Assembly (NCBI RefSeq): GCF_001806325.1
Contig: NZ_CP017580.1
Coordinates: 1,550,001 to 1,614,000, forward strand
Source: Curtobacterium sp. BH-2-1-1
GTDB lineage: Bacteria; Actinomycetota; Actinomycetes; Actinomycetales; Microbacteriaceae
Reading direction: 5' to 3'
Length of the DNA stretch: 64,000 bases
In this document: positions 1-7,789 of the stretch, one piece after another
How positions within the stretch are numbered: position 1 is the first letter of the stretch
Layout of the letters: every line of letters starts with the position of its first letter
Notes under the pieces: model-generated
What the model saw: the letters and a program-made list of their open reading frames with translations, nothing else
Told to the model about the DNA's origin: nothing
The model's database searches: none
Translations under genes and position numbers: made by a program

Positions 1-111
1 GTCGATCTGCTGCGTGCCGGACTGGCTGATGACAGCCCATCCGATCCAGATCCCCACGATCGCGATCAGCACGTAGATGTACGGCCCGCGAAGGATGCGC
101 TTGAAGTCCAT
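1..111 (-). CDS. ftsH: FtsH AAA+ zinc metalloprotease, N-terminal fragment (runs off the left edge)
   Basis: Only the first 37 codons are inside the window. They read MDFKRILRGPYIYVLIAIVG and then continue through a hydrophobic stretch, the typical FtsH beginning: a short basic cytoplasmic start followed by the first membrane helix. FtsH is a membrane-anchored ATP-dependent protease that degrades misfolded membrane proteins and some regulators. Its place downstream of tilS and hpt on the same strand is the conserved tilS-hpt-ftsH order of many Gram-positive bacteria, which supports the call. The ATPase and protease domains lie outside the window, so identity rests on the N-terminus and on synteny. 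Confidence 0.8.
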   Translation of the reverse strand, partial: MDFKRILRGPYIYVLIAIVGIWIGWAVISQSGTQQID

Positions 112-232
112 GTGATCCGGGCAGAGCGCCCGACACCTTTCTCTGCCGAAGTTGCGTGCTGATCAGCATACGGCTGCGATTCTGTGGCGAGAATGGGTGT
201 CCTCTGCGGGCGAACTCCACCCGCCGCCAGGA

Positions 233-787
233 TCAGCTGTAGACGTGCGGTGCGAGCACCCCGACCCCGCGCAGGTTGCGGTAGCGCTCGTCGTAGTCCA
301 GCCCGTAGCCGACCACGAACGCGTCCGGGATGTCGAAGCCGACGTACTTCACGTCGACCTCGACCTTGGCCGCCTCGGGCTTGCGCAGCAGTGCGACGAT
401 CTCGACGCTCGCGGCCCCGCGGGACTCGAGGTTCTGCTTGAGCCATGACAGCGTCAGACCGGAGTCGATGATGTCCTCGACGATGAGGACGTCCCGCCCG
501 TGCAGGTCGGTGTCGAGGTCCTTGAGGATGCGGACCACGCCGGACGACTTCGTGCCGGAGCCGTACGACGACACCGCCATCCAGTCCATGCGCGCCTGCA
601 TCTTGAGGTGGCGCGAGAAGTCCGCCATCACCATCACGGCACCCTTGAGGACACCGACGAGCAGTGGGTCGCGCCCCGCGTAGTCGGCGTCGACCACCGC
701 GGCGAGCTCGGCGAGCTTGTCGTCGATCTGCTCGGGGGTGAAGAGGACTTCGGACAGGTCTGCCTGGACGTCGGAGAGTTCCACCAC
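233..787 (-). CDS. hpt: Hypoxanthine phosphoribosyltransferase
   Basis: A 184-residue purine salvage enzyme that transfers phosphoribose from PRPP to hypoxanthine or guanine in the cytoplasm. The PRPP-binding signature VLIVEDIIDSGLTL is near residue 100, and GVLKGAVMVMADFSRHL supplies the pyrophosphate loop. Length is normal for the family. The start is a GTG, with two adjacent GTG codons (787 and 784), and I keep the outer one. It begins only 6 bp after tilS, so the two are surely co-transcribed, and ftsH follows after about 120 bp. Confidence 0.95.
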   Translation of the reverse strand: MVELSDVQADLSEVLFTPEQIDDKLAELAAVVDADYAGRDPLLVGVLKGAVMVMADFSRHLKMQARMDWMAVSSYGSGTKSSGVVRILKDLDTDLHGRDVLIVEDIIDSGLTLSWLKQNLESRGAASVEIVALLRKPEAAKVEVDVKYVGFDIPDAFVVGYGLDYDERYRNLRGVGVLAPHVYS

Positions 788-793
788 CCCAGC

Positions 794-1813
794 CTAACCG
801 GCGGTGAAGGCCAGACGGTCGCCCGATCGCGACGCCTGCACGCCCGGCAGGTCGATCGGCCCCTGCCCGCTCCAGTCGGTGACGAGCCGGCACACCTCGA
901 GCGTCTGCACGCGGGACAGCGTCACGCCGAACTCGCTCTCCACCGCCAGCCGCACGAGCCGCTGCCGGAGGGCCGGCGGGTTGGCCGCGAGCTCCCGCAC
1001 GGACAGCGAGATGCCGGCTTCGGAGTGCTCGGCGAGGTCCTCGGCCATCTCCTCGGCGAAGTGGTCGAGCGCGGCCGAGTCCTCGCGCAGCTGGTCGGCG
1101 GTGCGGGCGAGGGCCTCGGGCACACCGGCGCCGAGTTCGCGTTCGAGCGCGGGCAGGAGCACGTTCCGGACGCGGACGCGCGCGAAGGCCGGGTCCGCGT
1201 TCTGCGGGTCGTCCCACGGGGCGAGTCCGGCGGCGGCGCACGCCTGCCGCGTCGTGTGTCGACGGACGCCGAGGAGCGGCCGCCCGTAGGCCGGCCCCGC
1301 CTCGCGCCGCGTCAACGGCGCCATGCCGGACAGCGAGTCCGGCCCGCTCCCGCGGGCGAGGCCGAGCAGCACGGACTCGGCCTGGTCGTCCAGCGTGTGT
1401 CCGAACAGCACGAGGGGTGACCCGACGTCGGACGCGACGAGCGCGATCGACGCGTGCCGCGCCTCCCGAGCCGCCGCTTCGGGACCGCCCGTGGAACCGA
1501 CGGCGACACGACGGACGGTCACCGGTTCGAGTCCCAGCTCGGATGCCTGCCTGGAGGCGCGGCTCGCCACCGCCTCGGACCCCGCCTGGAGCGCGTGGTC
1601 GACGACCACCGCCCCTGCTCGCAGGTCCTGCTTGGGCGCCTCGAACGCGGTGGCCGCGGCGAGCGCGAGCGAGTCCGGTCCGCCGCTCAGCGCGACGAGC
1701 ACGAGGTCTCCGGGGCGCACCGTGCCCTCGTCGAGCGCCTGCGCGAGCAGGGAGCGCACCGCGCGACGGGTGTCGGCGACCGCAGGGTCGAGCCGGGGAC
1801 GCGGAGTGTTCAC
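794..1813 (-). CDS. tilS: tRNA(Ile)-lysidine synthase
   Basis: TilS converts C34 of the CAU-anticodon tRNA-Ile to lysidine, so the tRNA reads AUA and not AUG. The protein is 339 residues, at the short end for the family, as in other actinobacteria. The N-type ATP pyrophosphatase loop SGGPDS lies near residue 45, and the HTLDDQAES motif near residue 140 is the second family signature. The start is GTG. It is the first gene of the tilS-hpt-ftsH set and is divergent from ppa across 51 bp. Two copies of the GGAGGCGCG-core repeat (1458-1466 and 1553-1561) lie inside this reading frame. Confidence 0.93.
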   Translation of the reverse strand: MNTPRPRLDPAVADTRRAVRSLLAQALDEGTVRPGDLVLVALSGGPDSLALAAATAFEAPKQDLRAGAVVVDHALQAGSEAVASRASRQASELGLEPVTVRRVAVGSTGGPEAAAREARHASIALVASDVGSPLVLFGHTLDDQAESVLLGLARGSGPDSLSGMAPLTRREAGPAYGRPLLGVRRHTTRQACAAAGLAPWDDPQNADPAFARVRVRNVLLPALERELGAGVPEALARTADQLREDSAALDHFAEEMAEDLAEHSEAGISLSVRELAANPPALRQRLVRLAVESEFGVTLSRVQTLEVCRLVTDWSGQGPIDLPGVQASRSGDRLAFTAG

Positions 1814-1864
1814 CCGGTAACGTTAGCCGCGCTTTCTTCCCGCACATCAGACCAGGAGCGCAAC

Positions 1865-2356
1865 ATGGCCGCGTACGACGTCGTCGTCGAGATCCCCAAG
1901 GGCAGCCGCAACAAGTACGAGGTGGACCACGAGACCGGTCGCGTGTACCTCGACCGCGTGCTGTTCACCTCGTTCGTGTACCCGACCGACTACGGGTTCT
2001 TCGAGAAGACCCTGGCCGACGACGGTGACCCCGTGGACGCGCTGCTGCTCCTCGAGTACCCGACGTTCCCCGGTGTGGGCGTCAAGGTCCGCCCGGTGGG
2101 CGTCTTCAAGATGAGCGACGAGGCCGGCAACGACGCGAAGGTCCTCGTGGTCCCCGCGAAGGACCCGCGCTGGGCGCACATCCAGGACATCTCGGACGTC
2201 GACGAGCAGACGAAGGCCGAGATCGCGCACTTCTTCGAGCGCTACAAGGACCTCGAGCCGAACAAGTGGGTCAAGGCCGAGGGCTGGGGCGACGCCGCCG
2301 AGGCCGAGGCGATCGTCACGGCCGGCCAGGCCGCGTACGTGCCCGCCGGTCACTGA
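1865..2356 (+). CDS. ppa: Inorganic pyrophosphatase (family I)
   Basis: A 163-residue soluble enzyme that hydrolyses pyrophosphate to phosphate and pulls biosynthetic reactions forward. Family I features are plain: [13 protein letters not shown] near the N-terminus, YPTDYGFF, and the metal-binding [11 protein letters not shown] signature near residue 55. An AGGAG Shine-Dalgarno lies just before the ATG. It stands alone on the plus strand, divergent from tilS and convergent with the NlpC/P60 gene, with a strong hairpin between the two stops. Confidence 0.96.
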   Translation: MAAYDVVVEIPKGSRNKYEVDHETGRVYLDRVLFTSFVYPTDYGFFEKTLADDGDPVDALLLLEYPTFPGVGVKVRPVGVFKMSDEAGNDAKVLVVPAKDPRWAHIQDISDVDEQTKAEIAHFFERYKDLEPNKWVKAEGWGDAAEAEAIVTAGQAAYVPAGH

Positions 2357-2399
2357 CGCTCCCGGTCCCGTTCCGGCTCGACCGGGACTGCACCGCCTG

Positions 2400-2437
2400 A
2401 CGACGAGTGCGCACGATCCCTCGTGCGCACTCGTCGT
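2400..2437. terminator. Bidirectional intrinsic terminator between ppa and the NlpC/P60 gene
   Basis: Two perfectly complementary 17-bp arms (2400-2416 and 2421-2437) around a TCCC loop, placed between two convergent stop codons. The T-rich tail on either side is weak, as is usual in very GC-rich genomes. Confidence 0.8.
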
Positions 2438-2449
2438 TCTTGCGTGCGG

Positions 2450-3913
2450 CTAGAGCGAACCGCTCGGCCGTGCGACGTAGGGCAGCAGCTGGCCCGGGGT
2501 CCAGATCGCCCGCTCGAGCACGCCGCGCTGCGGGTTCGCCGCCTCGACCATCATGCCGTTGCCGGTGTAGATCGAGTCGTGGTACGCCTCGTTGACGGTG
2601 CCGTTGTACGAGTAGAAGAGGATGTCGCCGGGCTGCCGCTGCGACATCGGCACGAGGCGCCCGATCGACTTGAAGTAGTTGTACTGCCAGACGACGTTGT
2701 GGCCACCGGTGGCGATGCCCTGCGAGCTGTAGGCCATCATCACGAGGCCGGAGCAGTCCCACGTGTTCGGGCCCGCGCCGCCGAACTGGTACGCGTCGCC
2801 GATCTGTGCTCGGGCGTAGGCGATCGCGCCGGCTGCCTTCGAGGGGGTGCTCGGCGCGGTCGGGGTCGTCGGGGTGGTGGGCGTGCTCGGCTTCGACGGG
2901 GTGGTCGGGGTGCTCGGCTTCGACGGTGTGGTCGGGGTGCTGGGCTTCGACGGTGTGGTCGGGGTGCTGGGCTTGGTGCCGCCGGTGGTGCCGCCGCCGG
3001 CGCTCGGCTGGGTGCTCGTGCCGCCGCCCGTGCTCGGCGTGCTGCTCGCGGCACCCCCACCCGAGCCGGTGCCGGTGCCCGCGGCCGCGGTCGCCCCGGA
3101 GCCACCGGTGGTCGACGCGAGCTGCGCCTCCGCCCGCTTCGCCTGCTGCGCGGTCCAGTAGGCGGCCTCGGTGGCGACGCTCGTGCCCTTGAGGTACGCG
3201 AGCTGCTGCAGCACCTCGTCCTGCTGGTCCTGCTCCCGCTGCACGCGTGCCTGCGCCGACGCCGCGGTGTCGTTCGCCTCGGCGAGGGCGGCCTTCGTCG
3301 TGTCCGTCGCCTTCGCGAGGGCCTTCGTCGCGGCGGACTGCTGCGCGGCGATCGCGTCGACGGTGTTCTGGTCCGCCTGGGCCTGAGCGAGGACGGTCGC
3401 GGACCGCTCGGACAGGTGCGACATCGTGCCGACCCGGTAGAGCAGGTCCTTCGAGTCCCGCGAGTCGATGAGCATCGCCGCGGACAGGTCCCCGCCGCCG
3501 GTGCGCGACAGCTCGACCACGAGGCCGGCGACCTGCTGCGCGGAGGCGCCCGCCGTCCGCTCCGCCCGCTTCGACTGCGCGGTGAGGTCGTCCAGGGTGG
3601 CCTGCGCGTCCTGCTGCTGCGACGACGCGAGGGCGTACGTCTGACCGGCCTGGAGCTCGGCGACCTGTGCGCTGTCGGCAGCGTCCTGCAGGGTCTGCAG
3701 CCGGGTGCTCAGCTCGTCGACGGTGGACTGGGCCTCGGCGGTGTCCGCCTTCGCCGCTCGCACGTCGTCCCAGCTCGGGGCGGACGGTGCCGCCTGGGCC
3801 GGGCCGGCGATCACGACGGAGAGACCGATCCCGAGGACGGCCACCACCGCGATCCCACAGGACAGGGTGCGAGCGGAGTGCTTCACGGCGTTCAGGGCCT
3901 TTCGGGCGCGCAC
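2450..3913 (-). CDS. Secreted NlpC/P60 peptidoglycan endopeptidase (RipA-like)
   Basis: A 487-residue cell-wall hydrolase. Residues about 15-42 are a signal peptide ending AQA. Residues about 45-265 are Ala/Gln/Lys-rich coiled coil, the usual autoinhibitory or FtsX-contact region of such enzymes. A proline-threonine linker follows with several copies of KPSTPTTPS. The last 120 residues are the NlpC/P60 domain with the catalytic Cys in WDCSGLV and a His in AYHDSIY. It probably cuts the D-Glu to DAP bond and helps daughter cells separate. The GTG start lies 4 bp after the stop of the M23 gene, so the two form an operon. The linker repeats also appear as a DNA repeat around 2870-2975. Confidence 0.9.
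   Translation of the reverse strand: MRARKALNAVKHSARTLSCGIAVVAVLGIGLSVVIAGPAQAAPSAPSWDDVRAAKADTAEAQSTVDELSTRLQTLQDAADSAQVAELQAGQTYALASSQQQDAQATLDDLTAQSKRAERTAGASAQQVAGLVVELSRTGGGDLSAAMLIDSRDSKDLLYRVGTMSHLSERSATVLAQAQADQNTVDAIAAQQSAATKALAKATDTTKAALAEANDTAASAQARVQREQDQQDEVLQQLAYLKGTSVATEAAYWTAQQAKRAEAQLASTTGGSGATAAAGTGTGSGGGAASSTPSTGGGTSTQPSAGGGTTGGTKPSTPTTPSKPSTPTTPSKPSTPTTPSKPSTPTTPTTPTAPSTPSKAAGAIAYARAQIGDAYQFGGAGPNTWDCSGLVMMAYSSQGIATGGHNVVWQYNYFKSIGRLVPMSQRQPGDILFYSYNGTVNEAYHDSIYTGNGMMVEAANPQRGVLERAIWTPGQLLPYVARPSGSL
2870..2975. repeat. In-frame minisatellite encoding the Pro-Thr linker of the NlpC/P60 protein
   Basis: About four imperfect tandem copies of a 27-bp unit (GGGGTGGTCGGGGTGCTCGG plus a short GCTTCGACG-type segment), each coding KPSTPTTPS on the minus strand. 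The period is a multiple of three, so changes in copy number would lengthen or shorten the linker without breaking the frame. Confidence 0.7.
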
Positions 3914-3917
3914 ACGG

Positions 3918-5189
3918 TCATACCGAGATCCCCCGCGCTGCCATGAAGGGGACCGGGTCGACGGCGGAACCGTTCACCCGGGTCTCGAAGTGGAGGTGGC
4001 AACCCGTCGACCACCCGGTCGAACCGACCTTGGCGATCTGCTGCCCGGCGGTGACGTGCTGGCCGACCGACACGAGCGTGCCGCCGTCGACGATGTGCCC
4101 GTACGCGGTCGAGATGCCGCCGCCGTTATCGAGCACGACCTCGTTGCCGTAGCCGCCGCCGTTCGCCGCGAACGTCACCGTGCCGGACGCCGCCGCGTAG
4201 ATCGGGGCGTAGCAGGCGGGAGCGAGGTCGACGCCGGCGTGCAGGGCGTAGTTCTTCGTGTACGGGTCGAGTCGGTAGCCGAACGGGCTCGTCTGGTACC
4301 CGCCGGTCGGGCGGACCCAGCCGGACGAGTTCGGCGAACCGCCACCGGTCCCGCCCTGGCTCGTCGCCGCGGCCTTCGCTGCCGCTGCCGCGATGCGGGC
4401 CAGCCGGGCCTTCTCCACCTGGACGCCCTTGTTGTAGCGCGCCTCGACGTTCTGCTCGCTCGTGGTGAGCAGGGTGAGCTGCGCCTCGAGTCGCTCCTTG
4501 TTGTCCGCCTGGGCGTCCACGGAGGACTGCGCCTGGTCGGCGGCGGTCTGTGCGGCCTGCATCTTCTGCTGTGCCTGGTCGGCGAGGTCGCCGAGGGCCT
4601 CCTTGGCGCGGTCCGCCTTGTCGGCGAGGCCCTGGGCCACGCCGCGGTCCTGCGATGCCTGCGCGTAGATGCCGTCGGCCTGCTCGCTGAGCTTCGACAT
4701 CGCACCGAGCTCGTACAGCAGGTCACCCGACTTCGTGGGGTGCGTGAGGATGTCGGTCGTCACGTCGTTCGCGCTCGCCCGCCCGAGCTGCGCCGCGAGC
4801 TGACCGGCCTGCGCCTCGGACGCGGTCGCGGTCTTCTCGGCGTCGTCCGCCTGGGATTGCAGCTTCTTCTGGGTCAGCGTCGCGTCGTCGTACTTCGTCT
4901 GCGCGGTCTGGTAGGCCGTCCCGGCGGCCTCGGCGGACTTCTGCGCCGCGGAGGCCTTCGCCGTGAGGTCGGCGATGAGCCCCTTGATCTGGGTCACCTT
5001 CGCCTGCTGGGCCGACTTCGACGCCTTGGCCTTCTCGACGTCCGACCAGCTCGGGTACGACGCCGCACTGGCCGAGTTCACCGGGGCGAGGGCCGCGAGG
5101 GTGCCGGCGGTGAGCGCGACGGCGACCGCGGCGGCGATGAAGCGGCGGCGGGGACGGGGGCGGAGTGAGAGCGATGGTGAGGTCGACAT
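3918..5189 (-). CDS. Secreted M23 family peptidoglycan hydrolase with coiled coil (EnvC/RipA-partner type)
   Basis: A 423-residue protein. A basic N-terminus and hydrophobic segment to about residue 42 form the signal peptide. Residues about 45-260 are long coiled coil. The C-terminal LytM/M23 domain shows FGYRLDP, LHAGVDLAP with the zinc-binding His and Asp, GYGNEVVLDNG and the HLHFE motif, so the zinc ligands look intact and the enzyme should be active. I chose the ATG at 5189, which gives a clean signal peptide. It sits first in an operon with the NlpC/P60 gene, and both begin their mature parts with similar coiled coils (PSWDDVRAAKAD against PSWSDVEKAKAS), which suggests an old duplication of the N-terminal half. 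Confidence 0.9.
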   Translation of the reverse strand: MSTSPSLSLRPRPRRRFIAAAVAVALTAGTLAALAPVNSASAASYPSWSDVEKAKASKSAQQAKVTQIKGLIADLTAKASAAQKSAEAAGTAYQTAQTKYDDATLTQKKLQSQADDAEKTATASEAQAGQLAAQLGRASANDVTTDILTHPTKSGDLLYELGAMSKLSEQADGIYAQASQDRGVAQGLADKADRAKEALGDLADQAQQKMQAAQTAADQAQSSVDAQADNKERLEAQLTLLTTSEQNVEARYNKGVQVEKARLARIAAAAAKAAATSQGGTGGGSPNSSGWVRPTGGYQTSPFGYRLDPYTKNYALHAGVDLAPACYAPIYAAASGTVTFAANGGGYGNEVVLDNGGGISTAYGHIVDGGTLVSVGQHVTAGQQIAKVGSTGWSTGCHLHFETRVNGSAVDPVPFMAARGISV

Positions 5190-5202
5190 ACATCTCGATT
5201 TC

Positions 5203-5258
5203 GTAACAGCGCGGCAAGGCTCACGCACGTAACACTGTTAACAAGCGCAACAGTAACA
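5203..5258 (-). promoter_or_regulatory. Upstream region of the M23-NlpC operon with three spaced TGTTAC boxes (MtrA-like)
   Basis: On the coding strand TGTTAC occurs three times (5253-5258, 5229-5234 and 5203-5208), spaced about 24-26 bp apart, with a TGTTAACA palindrome at 5236-5243 between two of them. This stretch is much richer in A/T than its surroundings. Direct GTTAC/GTAAC repeats are the known type of site for the actinobacterial response regulator MtrA, which controls NlpC/P60 and other wall hydrolases. That this is an MtrA site is an inference. Confidence 0.45.
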
Positions 5259-5431
5259 ACAGGTGTCGCACCCGCACACCCCCTCGCACGAGGGGCACGG
5301 GACCGACGACGATGGTCGCATCGGAACATCGACAGCACGAATCGGGGCCTGGCGCCCCAGGGTGAGTGAAGCCCTGCGCCCGGGCGGCGCCACCGCGACA
5401 CGCCGGGGATTCCGCGGTGGAGCGGCTCGAT
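5259..5431. other. Gene-free stretch between the M23 operon and the tRNA cluster
   Basis: No coding region fits here on either strand. It contains several short GC-rich inverted repeats (for example CCCCTCG/CGAGGGG at 5279-5295). I considered a cyclic di-AMP riboswitch, common before wall-hydrolase genes, but could not find its conserved core. Confidence 0.5.
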
Positions 5432-5460
5432 TTGTGAATCCTGCGGGGCATCCGTATGCT
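5432..5460 (+). promoter_or_regulatory. Promoter of the tRNA-Glu-Asp-Phe cluster
   Basis: A TTGTGA -35 element (5432-5437) and a TATGCT -10 element (5455-5460) are separated by exactly 17 bp. Transcription would begin near 5467, about 24 bp before tRNA-Glu, which is the normal layout for a stable RNA leader. Confidence 0.6.
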
Positions 5461-5490
5461 TGTCCATCGGTAGCGCGAAGCACCGCTTGC

Positions 5491-5563
5491 GGCCCTATCG
5501 TTTAGTGGCCTAGGACACCGCCCTTTCACGGCGGCAGCACGGGTTCGAATCCCGTTGGGGTCA
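5491..5563 (+). tRNA. tRNA-Glu (anticodon TTC)
   Basis: A full cloverleaf of 73 nt. The anticodon stem CCGCC/GGCGG encloses CTTTCAC, giving anticodon TTC. The T-loop TTCGAAT is canonical, and the discriminator is A. The acceptor stem pairs GGCCCTA with TGGGGTC and includes two G-T wobbles. CCA is not encoded. This tRNA charges glutamate both for translation and, through HemA, for the haem pathway found later in the window. Confidence 0.96.
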
Positions 5564-5618
5564 CTCCTCGCAGAGTGAGCAAGCAAGCACAGCACTACCG
5601 AACAACACAACACAACAT

Positions 5619-5695
5619 GGCCCTGTAGCGCAGTTGGTTAGCGTGCCGCCCTGTCACGGCGGAGGTCGCGGGTTCAAGTCCCGTCAGGGTCGCCA
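5619..5695 (+). tRNA. tRNA-Asp (anticodon GTC)
   Basis: The anticodon loop CTGTCAC lies in the stem CCGCC/GGCGG. The acceptor pairs GGCCCTG with CAGGGTC, the T-loop is TTCAAGT and the discriminator is G at 5692. The next three bases are CCA, so the 3' end may be encoded, which I include. It is the middle gene of a three-tRNA operon. Confidence 0.96.
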
Positions 5696-5696
5696 C

Positions 5697-5769
5697 GGCT
5701 GGATAGCTCAGTTGGTAGAGCGTTCGACTGAAAATCGAAAGGTCCACGGATCGATGCCGTGTCCAGCCA
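5697..5769 (+). tRNA. tRNA-Phe (anticodon GAA) with an unusual T-loop
   Basis: A 73-nt cloverleaf. The acceptor GGCTGGA/TCCAGCC is perfect, the D-arm is GCTC/GAGC, and the anticodon stem TTCGA/TCGAA encloses CTGAAAA, giving anticodon GAA. The T-stem CACGG/CCGTG is perfect but the loop reads ATCGATG where nearly all tRNAs have TTCGANT. Position 54 is therefore A and not T, which removes the ribothymidine site and its reverse-Hoogsteen pair with A58. Everything else suggests a functional gene, and a strong terminator follows at once. Confidence 0.93.
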
Positions 5770-5774
5770 CGGTG

Positions 5775-5806
5775 AAAGGCCCCCTACTCCGGTAGGGGGC
5801 CTTTTT
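5775..5806 (+). terminator. Rho-independent terminator of the tRNA operon
   Basis: A 13-bp perfect stem (5775-5787 with 5792-5804), TCCG loop, and a run of five T residues, six bases after tRNA-Phe. This is a textbook intrinsic terminator and the clearest in the window. Confidence 0.95.
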
Positions 5807-5830
5807 GCGTTGGTCGTGACGCGACCACGT

Positions 5831-5873
5831 CCAGGAGGCGCGGTGCGGGTCGGACCCGCACCGCGCCTCCTGG
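5831..5873. terminator. 20-bp perfect hairpin built from the GGAGGCGCG-core repeat
   Basis: Arms at 5831-5850 and 5854-5873 pair perfectly around a CGG loop. It sits between the tRNA operon and the convergent aldo/keto reductase gene, so it probably ends minus-strand transcription. Each arm contains one copy of the dispersed GGAGGCGCG core. Confidence 0.65.
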
Positions 5874-5882
5874 GACGGGCAC

Positions 5883-6893
5883 CTACGCCTCGCGCGTCTT
5901 CGGGCTGCTCTCCTCGGTCTTCGCCGGGTCGCGTTCGACCACCGAGCCGAGGGCGTCGTCGATGCGGGACAGCAGCTCCGCGGGGATCGTCACCCCGGCA
6001 GCGCCGGCGTTGTCGTGCACCTGCTCCGGACGCGAGGCGCCGATGATCGCGGACGCCACGTTGTGGTTCTGCAGCACCCAGGCGACCGCGAGCTGCGCCA
6101 TCGACAGGTCCAGCTCGTCGGCGATCGGCCCGAGCTCCTGCACGGCGGACAGCACCTCGTCGCGCATGAACCGCTCGATCATCTTCGCGCCGCCCTTGTC
6201 GTCGGTGGCGCGGGAGCCCTCGGGCAGCGGCTGACCGGGCTGGTACTTCCCCGTCAGCACACCCTGCGCGATCGGGGACCAGACGATCTGCGAGATGCCG
6301 AGCTCCTCGGACGTCGGGACGACCTCGCCCTCGATGACCCGCCAGAGCGCCGAGTACTGCGGCTGGTTCGAGATGAGCTGGACGCCGAGGTCATCGGCGA
6401 TCTCGTGTCCCGCGCGGAGCTGCTCCGCCGTCCACTCGCTCACGCCGATGTAGAGCGCCTTGCCCTGCCGGACGACGTCGGCGAACGCCATCATCGTCTC
6501 CTCGAGCGGGGTCTCGTAGTCGAACCGGTGTGCCTGGTAAAGGTCGACGTAGTCGGTCTGCAGTCGCTCGAGCGAACCGTTGATCGACTCGAGGATGTGC
6601 TTGCGGCTCAGGCCGGTGTCGTTGTGCCCCTTGGGTCCGGTCGGCCCGAACACCTTCGTGGCGATCTCGAGGGACTGGCGGCGCTCCCCCTTCAGTGCCT
6701 CGCCGAGGACGGTCTCGGCACCGGTGTTGGCGTAGACGTCGGCGGTGTCGAACGTCGAGATGCCGACGTCGAGCGCTGCCCGGACGCAGGCGATCGCCGC
6801 GTCGTTCTCGACCTGGGAGGCGTGGGTGAGCCAGTTGCCGTAGGTGATCTCGGAGACCTTGAGGCCCGAGTTGCCGAGGTAGCGGTACTCCAT
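5883..6893 (-). CDS. Aldo/keto reductase (potassium-channel beta-subunit-like, YghZ type)
   Basis: A 336-residue NADPH-dependent oxidoreductase with a TIM barrel. Family motifs include the opening MEYRYLGNSGLKVSEITYG, GISTFDTADVY (catalytic Asp and Tyr), the Lys in EIATKVFG, QAHRFDYETP (catalytic His), and GASRPEQVHDN at the nucleotide site. The substrate cannot be read from the sequence. Members of this group reduce aldehydes such as methylglyoxal. AGGAG precedes the chosen ATG at 6893. It stands alone, divergent from the HEPN-like gene. Confidence 0.9.
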   Translation of the reverse strand: MEYRYLGNSGLKVSEITYGNWLTHASQVENDAAIACVRAALDVGISTFDTADVYANTGAETVLGEALKGERRQSLEIATKVFGPTGPKGHNDTGLSRKHILESINGSLERLQTDYVDLYQAHRFDYETPLEETMMAFADVVRQGKALYIGVSEWTAEQLRAGHEIADDLGVQLISNQPQYSALWRVIEGEVVPTSEELGISQIVWSPIAQGVLTGKYQPGQPLPEGSRATDDKGGAKMIERFMRDEVLSAVQELGPIADELDLSMAQLAVAWVLQNHNVASAIIGASRPEQVHDNAGAAGVTIPAELLSRIDDALGSVVERDPAKTEESSPKTREA

Positions 6894-7009
6894 GTGCGTG
6901 TCACTCCTGTCGTGGCCGCGTCGGTGCGGCTCCGTCGGCGACGGTAGTCCTCGGGACCTCCGTACGAGCCGGTGACTGTACGCTGATGTTTCAGGAGCGG
7001 CGGGGAAAG

Positions 7010-7060
7010 ACGAAACCCCGGCGATGTGGCGTGGGCCAGGGATCGTTCCGGGGTCTTCGT
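7010..7060. repeat. Imperfect inverted repeat upstream of the HEPN/Abi-like gene
   Basis: ACGAAACCCCGG (7010-7021) pairs with CCGGGGTCTTCGT (7048-7060) with one bulged base and a 26-nt loop. It lies in the transcript leader of the gene that starts at 7087 and could limit its expression. This is only a structural observation. Confidence 0.35.
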
Positions 7061-7086
7061 GGACAACGGTAGCAGACAGGGGTGTG

Positions 7087-7731
7087 ATGCAGGAAGACGA
7101 GCTCGAGCGCTTGATAACGCCCGATCGGCTCCGTTCGTACACCGAGCGGACGGGGTCCTCGACCGGCGCGTTGCGGCTGTACGAGTGGAACATGCGCGCC
7201 GCGGCGTCGGTCATGGAAATCACGGGCGTCGTCGAAGTGGTCGCGCGCAACGCACTCGACCGAGAACTCAGCGACTGGGCGGCGGGTCGCACCGGGAGCC
7301 CGTGGTTCGACGTCGCTCCGCTCGACGGCCGCGGCAGTGCAGACCTCGCGAAGGCTCGAGCACGTGCGAGTCGGAACGGACGTCTCGACGAAGTCCACGG
7401 CCGGGTCATCGCCGAGCTCACCTTCGGGTTCTGGCGGTACCTCGTCGAATCGCGGTACCACACCTCGCTCTGGGTGCCGGATCTGCACAGGGCCTTCCCG
7501 CACGGGCCGGACAACCTCCGCATGCGGCGGAGCGAGGTGACGCGGCGCCTGCAGCAACTGCACTTCGTGCGGAACCGGGCGGCGCACCACGAACCCATCC
7601 ACGCACGTGACCTGCAGCGGGACCACGACTACGCGCTCGAGCTGCTCGGCTGGATCAGCCCGCACGCGGCGGCGTGGGCGGCGGACACCACCTCGCTCCG
7701 AGCCGTGCTCCGCGCCCGTCCCGACGGGTAG
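7087..7731 (+). CDS. Abi-like protein with a HEPN-type R-x4-H motif, possible RNase of phage defence
   Basis: A 214-residue cytoplasmic protein without signal or membrane segments. Residues about 115-130 read LTFGFWRYLVESRYHTSLW, like the LSFG-FW segment of Abi_2 (AbiD/AbiF) proteins. Near residue 162 is VRNRAAHHEPI, which contains the R-x4-H signature of HEPN ribonucleases. Known members abort phage infection or act as toxins by cutting RNA. No partner antitoxin or nucleotidyltransferase lies next to it, so it would be a single-gene system. The start could also be the GTG at 7084. The family call is good, the defence role is inference. Confidence 0.7.
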   Translation: MQEDELERLITPDRLRSYTERTGSSTGALRLYEWNMRAAASVMEITGVVEVVARNALDRELSDWAAGRTGSPWFDVAPLDGRGSADLAKARARASRNGRLDEVHGRVIAELTFGFWRYLVESRYHTSLWVPDLHRAFPHGPDNLRMRRSEVTRRLQQLHFVRNRAAHHEPIHARDLQRDHDYALELLGWISPHAAAWAADTTSLRAVLRARPDG

Positions 7732-7789
7732 GTGCAGGATCGGAAGGGTTGCGGTGCAGTGGTGCACCGCCGGGAGCGAAGGAGCGTTC

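Noticed and set aside
5259..5431. Cyclic di-AMP (ydaO-type) riboswitch before the wall hydrolase operon
   Set aside because: The place is right for one, and there are GC-rich stems, but I could not find the conserved core segments of the class on the minus strand. An Infernal search with the Rfam model would settle it.
5491..5769. tRNA cluster as an attachment site of an integrated element
   Set aside because: No integrase is near, and no second copy of a tRNA 3' end occurs in the window. The genes that follow are ordinary chromosomal ones.
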